Source: a virus. Taken from it: a DNA stretch of 21,006 nucleotides. The position numbers and the translations under genes were made by a program. The notes beneath the pieces were generated by a model. The model saw nothing but the letters and a program-made list of their open reading frames with translations. It searched no databases and had not been told where the DNA came from. The stretch spans positions 1 through 21,006 of the IMG/VR virus record IMGVR_UViG_3300037502_001624; one strand, written 5' to 3'. Positions 1 to 5,949 of the stretch are shown one piece after another. Within the stretch, counting starts at the first letter, position 1; the number at the start of each line of letters is the position of its first letter.

Positions 1-2
1 GC

Positions 3-482
3 TTAAATGTATTTAAACTCACAATTTTTTGAATTTCTGCGTAATCTATAAACTAATGTATTTCGTGCAATGTTAAATTCAAGTGCTGCTTCTGCTATTG
101 ATTTATATTCTTTATTAGATTTAGTATGCAATATTTTTTTCCCAATTGTATTAAATCGTTTATTTATTTTAGCATGATGCATGTTTTCTGCATGTGTACA
201 CCATTCAAGATTTGTAACCATGTTATTACTTGGATTGCAATCAATATGATTTACACAATTTTTACCATCAACAGGAATTAAAAAATTGAAAGCAACTAAC
301 CTATGCATATAATAATCTTTTGATTGTTTATTTTTATATAATCTAACTTTTATATAATTGATATTTACTTTCCATCCTTCAACAAGTTCTCCATGTTTAT
401 TTTTAATCTTACCATAATTGCTAATGGTGTAAATTCCTTCATAATCTTTTAAATCTTTCCAAATTTCTTTTAATGTTGTCAT
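3..482 (-). CDS. NUMOD4-HNH homing endonuclease, free-standing
   Basis: This is a 159-residue site-specific DNA endonuclease of the homing type, which spreads its own gene by cutting alleles that lack it. Residues 7-45 are a NUMOD4 DNA-binding segment (IWKDLKDYEGIYTISNYGKI). An HNH_3 nuclease core follows at about 58-105, with YYMHRLVA, CVNHIDCNPSNN and NLEWCTHAENM giving the expected His, His and Asn positions. The tail (about 115-159) is a NUMOD1 helix-turn-helix (EYKSIAEAALEFNIARNTLV). All parts look intact and the length is normal for the family. It has its own promoter at 497-531, unlike the coupled genes before it, which fits an inserted selfish gene. A second copy of the same family ends at 20795. 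The family call is firm; the target site is unknown. Confidence 0.93.
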   Translation of the reverse strand: MTTLKEIWKDLKDYEGIYTISNYGKIKNKHGELVEGWKVNINYIKVRLYKNKQSKDYYMHRLVAFNFLIPVDGKNCVNHIDCNPSNNMVTNLEWCTHAENMHHAKINKRFNTIGKKILHTKSNKEYKSIAEAALEFNIARNTLVYRLRRNSKNCEFKYI

Positions 483-496
483 GTTTATTTATACGA

Positions 497-531
497 CAAA
501 TATAATGCCATTTATCTAATGTATGACAAAA
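497..531 (-). promoter_or_regulatory. Bacteroidota-type promoter for the NUMOD4-HNH gene
   Basis: Read on the minus strand, TTTTG (531-527) is followed after 22 nt by TATATTTG (504-497), a full match to the TAnnTTTG -7 box known from Bacteroidetes sigma-ABfr promoters. The spacing is slightly above the usual 19-21 nt. The start codon lies 14 nt downstream of the -7 box, so the leader would be short. This is a sequence match only. Confidence 0.6.
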
Positions 532-798
532 TTATTCATTTTCATTTATTGTTTTTAATAATCTATTATGAATTGCTTTGAGTTCGTCTTTATATTTCTT
601 CTTATCCCCCATCAGCGTGTGACACTCTCTGCATAGTGCTTGTAAATTGTCTATGGTATCTTTGGTTTTACTTCCTCCCATTGAACGGGCTTCAATATGG
701 TGTATGTCCACGGCTTTCAATCCGCATACTTCGCAAGGTATGAAGTCCGATTCATCGTAGCCGAAGTAACTCATGTACAATTTAGTGTGTTTCTTCAT
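532..798 (-). CDS. HNH endonuclease, small, possibly packaging-associated
   Basis: This is an 88-residue zinc-ribbon HNH nuclease. Paired cysteines CEVC and CREC flank the core DIHHIEARSMGG and NLQALCRECHTLMGD, giving the His-His ... Asn ... His arrangement of PF01844. I chose the ATG at 798 because it forms an ATGA overlap with the upstream methyltransferase stop, the habit of this operon. An ATG at 819 would add seven residues. Unlike the next gene it has no NUMOD modules, so it need not be a homing enzyme. Small HNH proteins of this kind often sit beside terminase genes and help DNA packaging in long-tailed phages. The terminase would then lie to the left, outside the window. The fold is clear; the role is inferred. 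Confidence 0.88.
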   Translation of the reverse strand: MKKHTKLYMSYFGYDESDFIPCEVCGLKAVDIHHIEARSMGGSKTKDTIDNLQALCRECHTLMGDKKKYKDELKAIHNRLLKTINENE

Positions 799-1349
799 TT
801 GGTAAATAATAAACTCCACGGAGTAGGTAGGTTTAACTTTCTATCAAAATTGAATCCGCAACTTTCAAAGAGTGCTATCCATTCGCTTTCTGTCTTTATG
901 TTGATGTGACCCCATTCTGTATCAAAGTCCGTTGTGTTTGGCGTGGATGAAAAATGAAAGTATTTGCACTTTACATTCTTGAGAAATGGAATTAGTTGCT
1001 CATCCTCTATATGCTCCATTACCTCTATACAAGCGATTAAATCGGCTTCAATGGTTTGTTTGGTAAAATCACCCAATATACAATTTGCATTTTTTAAACG
1101 CTCTGTAACATATTTGTGATGGAATTTGTTACAATCATAGTAAGTTGTTGGTATTGGTAGCATCGATTGTGTATAGCCTCCCATGCCTCCGCCTAAGTCA
1201 ACGAATGATGTAGGAGTAATTATCTCTTTAATCATGTTAGCGGTTGCATCAAACAATTGTACATACTCCTTGGAATCTAAATGTATGTTCCACTCTATTT
1301 CTTTGGTGAAACATTTCTCATCGTCCCAAGTTCCTCCGAAAGAGTTCAT
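795..1349 (-). CDS. Class I SAM-dependent methyltransferase
   Basis: This is a 184-residue Rossmann-fold methyltransferase. Motif I is FVDLGGGMGGYT at residues 49-60, binding S-adenosylmethionine. An acidic position follows the second strand region (YYDCN, 70-74), GDFT (93-96) fits motif III, and CIEVMEHIED (107-116) is the motif IV/post-IV segment seen in the Methyltransf_11/23 group. GHINIKTESEWIALFESCGF-like sequence near 147-166 matches the usual C-terminal strand and helix of that group. There is no DNA methylase signature (DPPY or PCQ), so the substrate is not predictable; small molecule, nucleotide or protein are all possible. The gene overlaps both neighbours by 4 nt (ATGA), so it is translationally coupled. 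The position next to ThyX hints at nucleotide or DNA modification, but that is inference. Confidence 0.85.
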   Translation of the reverse strand: MNSFGGTWDDEKCFTKEIEWNIHLDSKEYVQLFDATANMIKEIITPTSFVDLGGGMGGYTQSMLPIPTTYYDCNKFHHKYVTERLKNANCILGDFTKQTIEADLIACIEVMEHIEDEQLIPFLKNVKCKYFHFSSTPNTTDFDTEWGHINIKTESEWIALFESCGFNFDRKLNLPTPWSLLFTK

Positions 1350-1522
1350 AGTTTTTCTATTTCTTGTTTTACTTCGTGCAGATAATCGTATATCTTATCG
1401 TCACTAAAATATGCAACTTTTAGCATTTCGTCAATTGTAATCAATGCACATTGTTTACATTCGACAGCACCGACTGAATAAAACTTTTGTATTAATTCTA
1501 TCGCTTTTTCTTTTGGTGTCAT
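1346..1522 (-). CDS. Small hypothetical protein, 58 aa
   Basis: This short gene fills what would otherwise be a 170-base gap. It starts MTPKEKAIELIQKFYSVGAV and ends EVKQEIEKL. Both ends support it: its ATG at 1522 overlaps the upstream stop as ATGA, and its TGA at 1346-1348 overlaps the next start as ATGA. The sequence is charged and predicted helical, with one CKQC pair at residues 22-25 that could bind a metal or be accidental. Phages of Bacteroidota often carry small proteins starting TPKEKAxELxxKF, with no known function. The gene call is well supported by the double stop/start coupling; the role is unknown. Confidence 0.8.
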   Translation of the reverse strand: MTPKEKAIELIQKFYSVGAVECKQCALITIDEMLKVAYFSDDKIYDYLHEVKQEIEKL

Positions 1523-1839
1523 TTCCTTCTGCGTCTTGGTTTGTGTTCGTCATCCGCAATTGTCGCAGCCTCAATTTCACTTTGACTGATTGCCGTTTCA
1601 ATTGTGGCGTTTAACTCTTGCTCTTTCATCTGGTCATATTGTTGGCGTGAGAATATCAGTAAAGACAAAAACGCATCCGCAAAACATGAGGAGCAGTTAG
1701 GTAAGTTGCGTCCGTAAATTTCACGATAGACGTTGTTGAGTTTGGCTTGTTCTTCTCCGGTTAGGTTAAGCACTTGACTTCTCTTAAACTCGTTGTACTT
1801 CTCTTCCAACGATAGTATGAATAAAATGTTCTCTTTCAT
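1519..1839 (-). CDS. Hypothetical protein with NCSSC motif, 106 aa
   Basis: I do not recognise a functional family. The N-terminal half is helical and charged (KYNEFKRSQVLNLTGEEQAK). The middle has LPNCSSCFADAF near residues 47-58, a close cysteine pair. The C-terminus is a low-complexity acidic stretch ending in the basic run KPRRRRK, which suggests nucleic-acid contact. It is coupled by ATGA overlaps to thyX upstream and the 58-residue protein downstream, so it is surely translated as part of the operon. Similar cysteine-containing small proteins are common in Bacteroidota phage early regions without assigned function. Confidence 0.75.
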   Translation of the reverse strand: MKENILFILSLEEKYNEFKRSQVLNLTGEEQAKLNNVYREIYGRNLPNCSSCFADAFLSLLIFSRQQYDQMKEQELNATIETAISQSEIEAATIADDEHKPRRRRK

Positions 1840-2447
1840 CGTATTACTTGTAGTGTGTGTTTAAATGGGTTGTTAGGTATTGATTGCACAAGAAAAAACA
1901 TCTGCTCTGCTATCTCTCTAATTTCCAATTGTGCGTGTTCGGAAGTTCGTAATTTTATGAAGTTTGCAAATGAGCGGATATTAAATTGCACATCTGCGCT
2001 TATCTGTGAATTGTATGTCTTAAAGAATCTTGCAGATTCCTTTGCTCTCTTTCTTCCAAGTTTTGGCGTTAGTTCTTCAAGTGCCTTGTGGTATAGATAA
2101 TTACTTTGGTCTGTAAACAATCGTAATTTCTCTAACCATTCTTCGCTCCAATCCGTAGGTAAATAGTATTTATCTTCCTTTAGTTCCTTGTATCGTGCAG
2201 ATTCTGCATTGATAGATGCTATCCGGTGTTTGAGCAAATGTATATGAGATGCGATGTCGCAAGTCACCAAGAAGTGAACCGAACCTTTTTCGAAGGGAGT
2301 TTCGTGACCCTCCGTCCATAGCATCTTTATTAAGTTAGGAATCCTATCTTTTTTCTCTTGTGTTAACTCTCTGCTCGTGGATGTCCAAGCCGATTGAGCA
2401 ATCACTTCGTCTGACCCGTACCAACCTAATAACTCAACTTTGTTCAT
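1836..2447 (-). CDS. thyX: Flavin-dependent thymidylate synthase ThyX
   Basis: This 203-residue enzyme makes dTMP from dUMP with methylenetetrahydrofolate, FAD and NADPH, supplying thymidine for phage DNA. The ThyX motif is at residues 73-83 (KHRIASINAES), followed by ARY. The usual signature is RHR-x7-S, so the first arginine is a lysine here while spacing and the other residues are kept. The C-terminal LRTSEHAQLEIREIAEQM block matches the conserved substrate-binding region. Length is near the low end of the 200-250 residues typical for the family. The start is coupled to the upstream membrane protein gene by a 4-nt overlap. The family call is certain; full activity with the Lys variant is not shown. 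Confidence 0.96.
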   Translation of the reverse strand: MNKVELLGWYGSDEVIAQSAWTSTSRELTQEKKDRIPNLIKMLWTEGHETPFEKGSVHFLVTCDIASHIHLLKHRIASINAESARYKELKEDKYYLPTDWSEEWLEKLRLFTDQSNYLYHKALEELTPKLGRKRAKESARFFKTYNSQISADVQFNIRSFANFIKLRTSEHAQLEIREIAEQMFFLVQSIPNNPFKHTLQVIR

Positions 2448-2707
2448 ATCTTAGAATCCAATAGAGCCACAATTACCGAACTAATAGACGCGTAAAGTAT
2501 CCCAACTAATCCGTAGGTAATTACAAAGAATAGAACGCCTATCCACCAACTCATACAAAATGCACAATCCAAAGGCTTCATTCGCTTCCAATTGTAGGGG
2601 TTATGTCCGTAGATAAAATGTTTTAGCAAATCAGCAGGTCTGCCGAAGTTCACAAGGATAATGGCAAAACAAGCCACACCTATAATTTCAAGAATTGTAT
2701 TCATCAT
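2444..2707 (-). CDS. Small membrane protein, DUF1360-like
   Basis: This is an 87-residue protein with three hydrophobic segments (about residues 4-20, 50-66 and 66-82). Between the first and second lies KPLDCAFCMSWWIGV, a cysteine pair followed by an aromatic W/F-IG turn. That motif is typical of the phage and Firmicutes DUF1360 membrane family, whose role is unknown; I make this link from memory of the motif. The start overlaps the sigma-like gene by 20 nt; a second ATG one codon later is equally possible. It sits in the nucleotide and sigma operon rather than with the lysis genes, so I do not call it a holin. Confidence 0.7.
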   Translation of the reverse strand: MMNTILEIIGVACFAIILVNFGRPADLLKHFIYGHNPYNWKRMKPLDCAFCMSWWIGVLFFVITYGLVGILYASISSVIVALLDSKI

Positions 2708-3194
2708 TTATTAATTGTTTTACTTTTTTAATAACCCGAAGAACTTCATTGATTGATATTTTCGTTTGTCGGTGGATTGCTCTTGCACTATTTCCATTTT
2801 GCCACATGGTAAAAATCTCACGGTCGTACCAATATAATTGGGCAACCACCTTTTCAATGGAGTTATATTTTTTCTCCCGTAGAAGAATGATTTCGGTAGT
2901 TTCGATATCTGCCTCGATATCTTGAACTTCCTCATAATCCCAGAGTCGGTTTTTGTCAAATGGTGAACACTTGCCGTGTATGGCATTGTAGAGTAAACGC
3001 ACCACATAAAAACGAATATACCCACCTTCATATATTTCCTCGATTTGTTTGCTTGGTTTTTCTAATAGTTTCAAAAAAGCATATTGATATAGTTCATCGC
3101 CGACATCTTTGTTAGGGGCTATCTTATAACAAGCCTCTTTAAACCAAGATTCTTTGGTAAGATGTTCTATAATCTCATCTCTTTTGATACACAA
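2688..3194 (-). CDS. Sigma-70-like RNA polymerase factor
   Basis: This is a 168-residue protein with the layout of an ECF-type sigma factor. DVGDELYQYAFLKLLEKP (about residues 31-48) matches region 2.1/2.2, where most sigma factors read DAxDLxQExFxxL. YIRFYVVRLLYNAIHGKCSPF (59-79) matches region 2.3/2.4. A C-terminal helix-turn-helix, ARAIHRQTKISINEVLRVIK, matches region 4.2. Similar sigma-like proteins occur in many Bacteroidota phages and may redirect host polymerase to late genes. The start is odd: no in-frame ATG exists near the N-terminus, a TGA stop lies six codons upstream, and the only common start is a TTG at 3194 lying inside a promoter-like box. The true start may be TTG or an unusual codon slightly downstream. 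Confidence 0.72.
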   Translation of the reverse strand: MCIKRDEIIEHLTKESWFKEACYKIAPNKDVGDELYQYAFLKLLEKPSKQIEEIYEGGYIRFYVVRLLYNAIHGKCSPFDKNRLWDYEEVQDIEADIETTEIILLREKKYNSIEKVVAQLYWYDREIFTMWQNGNSARAIHRQTKISINEVLRVIKKVKQLINDEYNS

Positions 3195-3222
3195 ATTTAA
3201 AACTTTTTTTCAATTTTACAAC
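3192..3222 (-). promoter_or_regulatory. Candidate promoter for the sigma-like/thyX operon
   Basis: On the minus strand GTTG is followed after 19 nt by TAAATTTG (3199-3192), a full match to TAnnTTTG with ideal spacing. It lies in the 54-nt gap after the DnaA-like gene. The conflict is that its last bases overlap the TTG start of the sigma-like gene, so transcription from it would begin just inside that reading frame. Confidence 0.5.
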
Positions 3223-3248
3223 TATAACCTAATTTTTCGTACTTTTTT

Positions 3249-3749
3249 TTATAATACTCCACTTCTGACTCTTGATATAGAATGATTATTGACGAATAAA
3301 GTCCCTTCGTTATTGTTAAATCCCAATATCTCAAGGATGGCGGTGTAGTTTCTTCGGAGGATTTTGTCATATTCTAAATAATATTCGATTTGTTTACAGG
3401 CATTTAATACGGTGCTATGGTCTTTTACAAGTATTCTACCTATCTGCGTTGTCTTATATCCGTAGTGAAAGCGCATGATGTAGCAGAATAAATGTCGTGG
3501 GATGGTAAAATCCGCTTTCCGGGATGTTCCCAATACTTCTGATGGGGATGTTTCATACACTTGACATATTTCTCGTAATACCAATTCCCAATCTTCGCAG
3601 TTTTTAACATACTTAATTTTAGGATTTAGCAACTCGTGTCTAAGTTGTTTTAGTTTTTCTTCGTACTGGCGTTGCATTGTTTCGTGTTTCAATAGCAATG
3701 ACTGATAACGCTTTTTTAAATCGTGGTGTTGTTGGTATATTGTTTCCAT
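3249..3749 (-). CDS. Stand-alone DnaA domain IV protein with coiled coil
   Basis: This is a 166-residue protein. Residues 9-42 form a charged coiled coil. Residues 52-135 match DnaA domain IV, the helix-turn-helix that binds DnaA boxes: IPRHLFCYIMRFHYGYKTTQ matches the basic loop and first HTH helix region, and DHSTVLNACKQIE (110-122) is the DnaA signature, where the host protein reads DHTTVxxAxxxI. The ATPase domain III is absent, so it cannot melt an origin like full DnaA. It may tether to a phage origin, compete with host DnaA, or act as a regulator. It overlaps the methyltransferase gene by 34 nt and ends the helicase operon, which supports a replication role. I saw no clear TTATNCACA box in the window, though I did not scan exhaustively. 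Confidence 0.88.
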   Translation of the reverse strand: METIYQQHHDLKKRYQSLLLKHETMQRQYEEKLKQLRHELLNPKIKYVKNCEDWELVLREICQVYETSPSEVLGTSRKADFTIPRHLFCYIMRFHYGYKTTQIGRILVKDHSTVLNACKQIEYYLEYDKILRRNYTAILEILGFNNNEGTLFVNNHSISRVRSGVL

Positions 3750-4729
3750 AGTTCTATTTTTTTAAATAATTCATAAGCCACCTGTGGTACTATTGCATTA
3801 CCGTAGCCCTTTATTGATTCTGCCCTCCACTTTGAAAAGGTAATTCCGTCCAATTTGGTGGGAAGCCCATCATCTCCGCCACAAATCGGGGATTGAGTTG
3901 GGAATTTTTCCCATTGGTATTTAATGTTGCCCAACTCCCTAAATCGTTCGTTTCTGTTCTTCCCCGTTTTTTCAATGACTCCGCACTTCCGCTCCCATTG
4001 GCATCGCTGACTGTTGGTGTCGGTAACATTCCCATTGCTGCCATTTGCTTTAATGGATTCTGCAAATTCACTCCCTTTTCTTTGTGTCGTTTCTGTGCTT
4101 CCTTGAATGTTTCTTCCTTTCTCGGTGTATTCCAATCGTATGCCGTTGGTGTCGGTAGCATTCCTACTTTTTTGTAACCCTTTACTACATCTGTCAAACT
4201 CGCCCCGTATCCATCCGATGTCCTTCCCGGTTCTTGCGCTCTTGGAGTAGGCAACAAACCAACATCTATCTCTTCGGTGCGGTGCGTTTTTGGAACAAGC
4301 TGGAATAATAAACGGTTGAACTTCGTACCCTTCAGTTTCCAAGTCAAGGCACACCTGCTCGAATACCAATCCCCCATCAATATTAGTGATACCAAAGACA
4401 TTTTCTGCAATGACAAATTGGGGTTTAATCTCTTGTATTGCTCTAAGCATTTCGTGCCACAAGTAGCGTTCATCATCTGTGCCTTTTCTTTTTCCTGCCA
4501 TTGAGAATGGTTGGCATGGGAATCCTCCGGTGAGAATATCAATTGTGTTTGCATATTTTTTAAAATCTGTTTTTGTTATATCTGTGTGTGAATCTGCATT
4601 AGGGAAATGGTACTCTAATACCTTGCGTGGAAATTCCATCCATTCGCAATGAAATACATTCTCCCAACCCATCCATTCGGCTGCAAGGTCAAATCCTCCA
4701 ATACCGCTAAATAAACTACCGTGCCTCAT
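3716..4729 (-). CDS. dcm: DNA cytosine-5 methyltransferase
   Basis: This 337-residue enzyme methylates C5 of cytosine in a specific DNA site, probably to protect phage DNA from restriction. Motif I SLFSGIGGFDLA (5-16), motif IV GGFPCQPFS with catalytic Cys72 (68-76), motif VI AENVFG (108-113), motif VIII APHRRDRCWF (149-158) and motif X GNAIVPQVA (310-318) are present in order. Between VIII and X lies the target-recognition region, rich in short repeats such as ATDTNGIRL and VTDTNSQRC and ending near PICGGDDGLPTKLDG. No restriction enzyme gene is near, so it is a solitary methylase. The gene overlaps dnaB by 14 nt. Its recognition region is also open and protein-like in the +1 frame (see the entry at 3811-4377). 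Confidence 0.96.
   Translation of the reverse strand: MRHGSLFSGIGGFDLAAEWMGWENVFHCEWMEFPRKVLEYHFPNADSHTDITKTDFKKYANTIDILTGGFPCQPFSMAGKRKGTDDERYLWHEMLRAIQEIKPQFVIAENVFGITNIDGGLVFEQVCLDLETEGYEVQPFIIPACSKNAPHRRDRCWFVAYSKSARTGKDIGWIRGEFDRCSKGLQKSRNATDTNGIRLEYTEKGRNIQGSTETTQRKGSEFAESIKANGSNGNVTDTNSQRCQWERKCGVIEKTGKNRNERFRELGNIKYQWEKFPTQSPICGGDDGLPTKLDGITFSKWRAESIKGYGNAIVPQVAYELFKKIELWKQYTNNTTI
3811..4377 (-). CDS. Putative overlapping gene or alternate recognition region inside dcm (+1 frame)
   Basis: A second minus-strand frame, shifted +1 to dcm, is open for 247 codons (4554-3811). From an internal ATG at 4377 it would give 188 residues. The stretch has ordered, protein-like motifs: WYSSRCALTWKLKGTKFNRL, then LPTP three times, two of them as MLPTPTxxD (LPTPRAQ, LPTPTAYDWN, LPTPTVSDAN), then QLNPRFVAEMMGFPPNWTEL before the stop. 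To my knowledge LPTP...D repeats and LNPxFVxxMMGFPxxWT are genuine in-frame parts of the recognition region of C5 methyltransferases in actinobacterial and other phages. Here that version is encoded out of frame while the dcm frame carries the other known version. It lacks motif X, so alone it is not an enzyme. It could be a real overlapping gene, a frameshift product, or a conserved shadow. Start uncertain. Confidence 0.4.
   Translation of the reverse strand: MGDWYSSRCALTWKLKGTKFNRLLFQLVPKTHRTEEIDVGLLPTPRAQEPGRTSDGYGASLTDVVKGYKKVGMLPTPTAYDWNTPRKEETFKEAQKRHKEKGVNLQNPLKQMAAMGMLPTPTVSDANGSGSAESLKKRGRTETNDLGSWATLNTNGKNSQLNPRFVAEMMGFPPNWTELPFQSGGQNQ
4013..4164 (-). repeat. Direct repeat pair in dcm recognition region
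   Basis: Two 20-bp copies at 4013-4032 and 4145-4164 (plus strand gttggtgtcggtaRcattcc) differ at one base. They encode the repeated ATDTNG/VTDTNS segments in the dcm frame and the repeated MLPTPT segments in the +1 frame. Such short repeats inside a recognition region could promote deletion or expansion and so change specificity. Confidence 0.75.
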
Positions 4730-5948
4730 TGTATAATGTTCTTGATGGTGTAAATGTTGTTTTAATCATTCCAACTTCTCCGTGTCTATTCTTTGCGATA
4801 ATTAGTTCTGCCTCTTCGATTTGGATATCTGCCCTATCGTAGTAGTTAGGACGGAATGGGAATAAGATAATATCAGCGTCTTGTTCAATACTTCCGCTCT
4901 CTCGTATGTCGGATAGTAATGGTCGCTTATCTGCTCTCTCTTCGCATTTACGCGATAACTGAGCCAATGCGATAACAGTTATCTCTAATTCCTTTGCTAA
5001 TACTTTTAGATTGCGTGATATGTCGCTTATCTCTTGTTCTCTATTTTGCTTATTGCCCTTAATCAATTGCAGATAGTCAATAACCAATATATTTAATCCG
5101 TGCTTTGCCTTATGGATTTTAACCTTTGATTTTATGGTTTGAATGTCAACTATTGCCTCATCGTCAATGTGAAACATTACTTCGTCTGTTACAATCTTAT
5201 TTGCAAGGTAGGAAATTTCCGATTGATTCAAATTACCGCTCCTTAATTTGTATTGTGGTATCTCTGCAAGTAATGACATATAGCGTTTGGCAATCTGCTC
5301 CTTGCTCATTTCCAAAGATAGGAATAAACACTTTGCTCCAAGTTCAGCAGCATTGCGAACAAATGAAAGTGCAATTGCAGTTTTACCTGAACCGGGACGA
5401 CCTGCAATAATTACCATGTCAGATTTATTCCAACCACCTATAACCGAATCTAACTTGTGCCATCCGGTAGGCAATCCGCTTAAACTCTGTCCGCGTTCTA
5501 TTGCGTAAGTTATTTGGTCGAATACTTGACCAGTAACTTTCTGCATTTGTACGCTTTCTTTTGCGTGTACTATTTTACTTTCTTCTACATACCGCTCTAA
5601 ATCGTTTGTAATCTCGTTTAAATCGCGTTTTAAGTCAAGGTTGGATAGTTTGTCTACCAACTCCTTTTTCATTGCCTTATATTGCAATTCTTTTATGTTG
5701 TGTTCAATCTCTCCGTTACCCATTACTTTGTTCATTAATAGGCTAACATCGTAGGCATATTCTTTACCAATGTGATTAACGATTTCGTATATACCAAATT
5801 GAGTATTTGACAAGTACAATTCTTGCATTGCCATTACAACTTTTTGATGCAATGGTTCTGTAAACCAATTTGATTTTAATCTGGGTAGATAAACAAGGTT
5901 CTTATCCCAAAATAAAAGGTTTGATATTATGTGCGATTCTAAGTTCAT
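4716..5948 (-). CDS. dnaB: Replicative DNA helicase, DnaB family
   Basis: This 410-residue hexameric helicase unwinds DNA at the phage fork using ATP. Residues 1-100 form the helical DnaB N-terminal domain. The RecA-like motor follows: Walker A GRPGSGKTA (183-191), SLEMSKEQIAKR (211-222), Walker B VIDYLQL (289-295), sensor ALAQLSR (327-333), and DIRESGSIEQDAD (347-359), the most conserved DnaB block. IIAKNRHG (383-390) holds the arginine-finger region. Length is slightly below the 450-470 residues of cellular DnaB, mostly from a shorter N-terminal domain. It starts 1 nt after the stop of the DUF6291-type gene, a likely loader or initiator partner. No primase domain is visible here. Confidence 0.97.
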   Translation of the reverse strand: MNLESHIISNLLFWDKNLVYLPRLKSNWFTEPLHQKVVMAMQELYLSNTQFGIYEIVNHIGKEYAYDVSLLMNKVMGNGEIEHNIKELQYKAMKKELVDKLSNLDLKRDLNEITNDLERYVEESKIVHAKESVQMQKVTGQVFDQITYAIERGQSLSGLPTGWHKLDSVIGGWNKSDMVIIAGRPGSGKTAIALSFVRNAAELGAKCLFLSLEMSKEQIAKRYMSLLAEIPQYKLRSGNLNQSEISYLANKIVTDEVMFHIDDEAIVDIQTIKSKVKIHKAKHGLNILVIDYLQLIKGNKQNREQEISDISRNLKVLAKELEITVIALAQLSRKCEERADKRPLLSDIRESGSIEQDADIILFPFRPNYYDRADIQIEEAELIIAKNRHGEVGMIKTTFTPSRTLYNEAR

Positions 5949-5949
5949 T

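Noticed and set aside
2720-3031. 103-codon minus-strand frame inside the sigma-like gene
   Set aside because: It is a shifted reading of a gene whose own frame shows sigma region 2 and HTH motifs; the shifted text has none.
3893-4177. 94-codon plus-strand frame opposite dcm
   Set aside because: Its phase mirrors the repeated dcm region, it shows no family motif and no promoter; the same-strand +1 frame is the only extra frame there with recognisable content.
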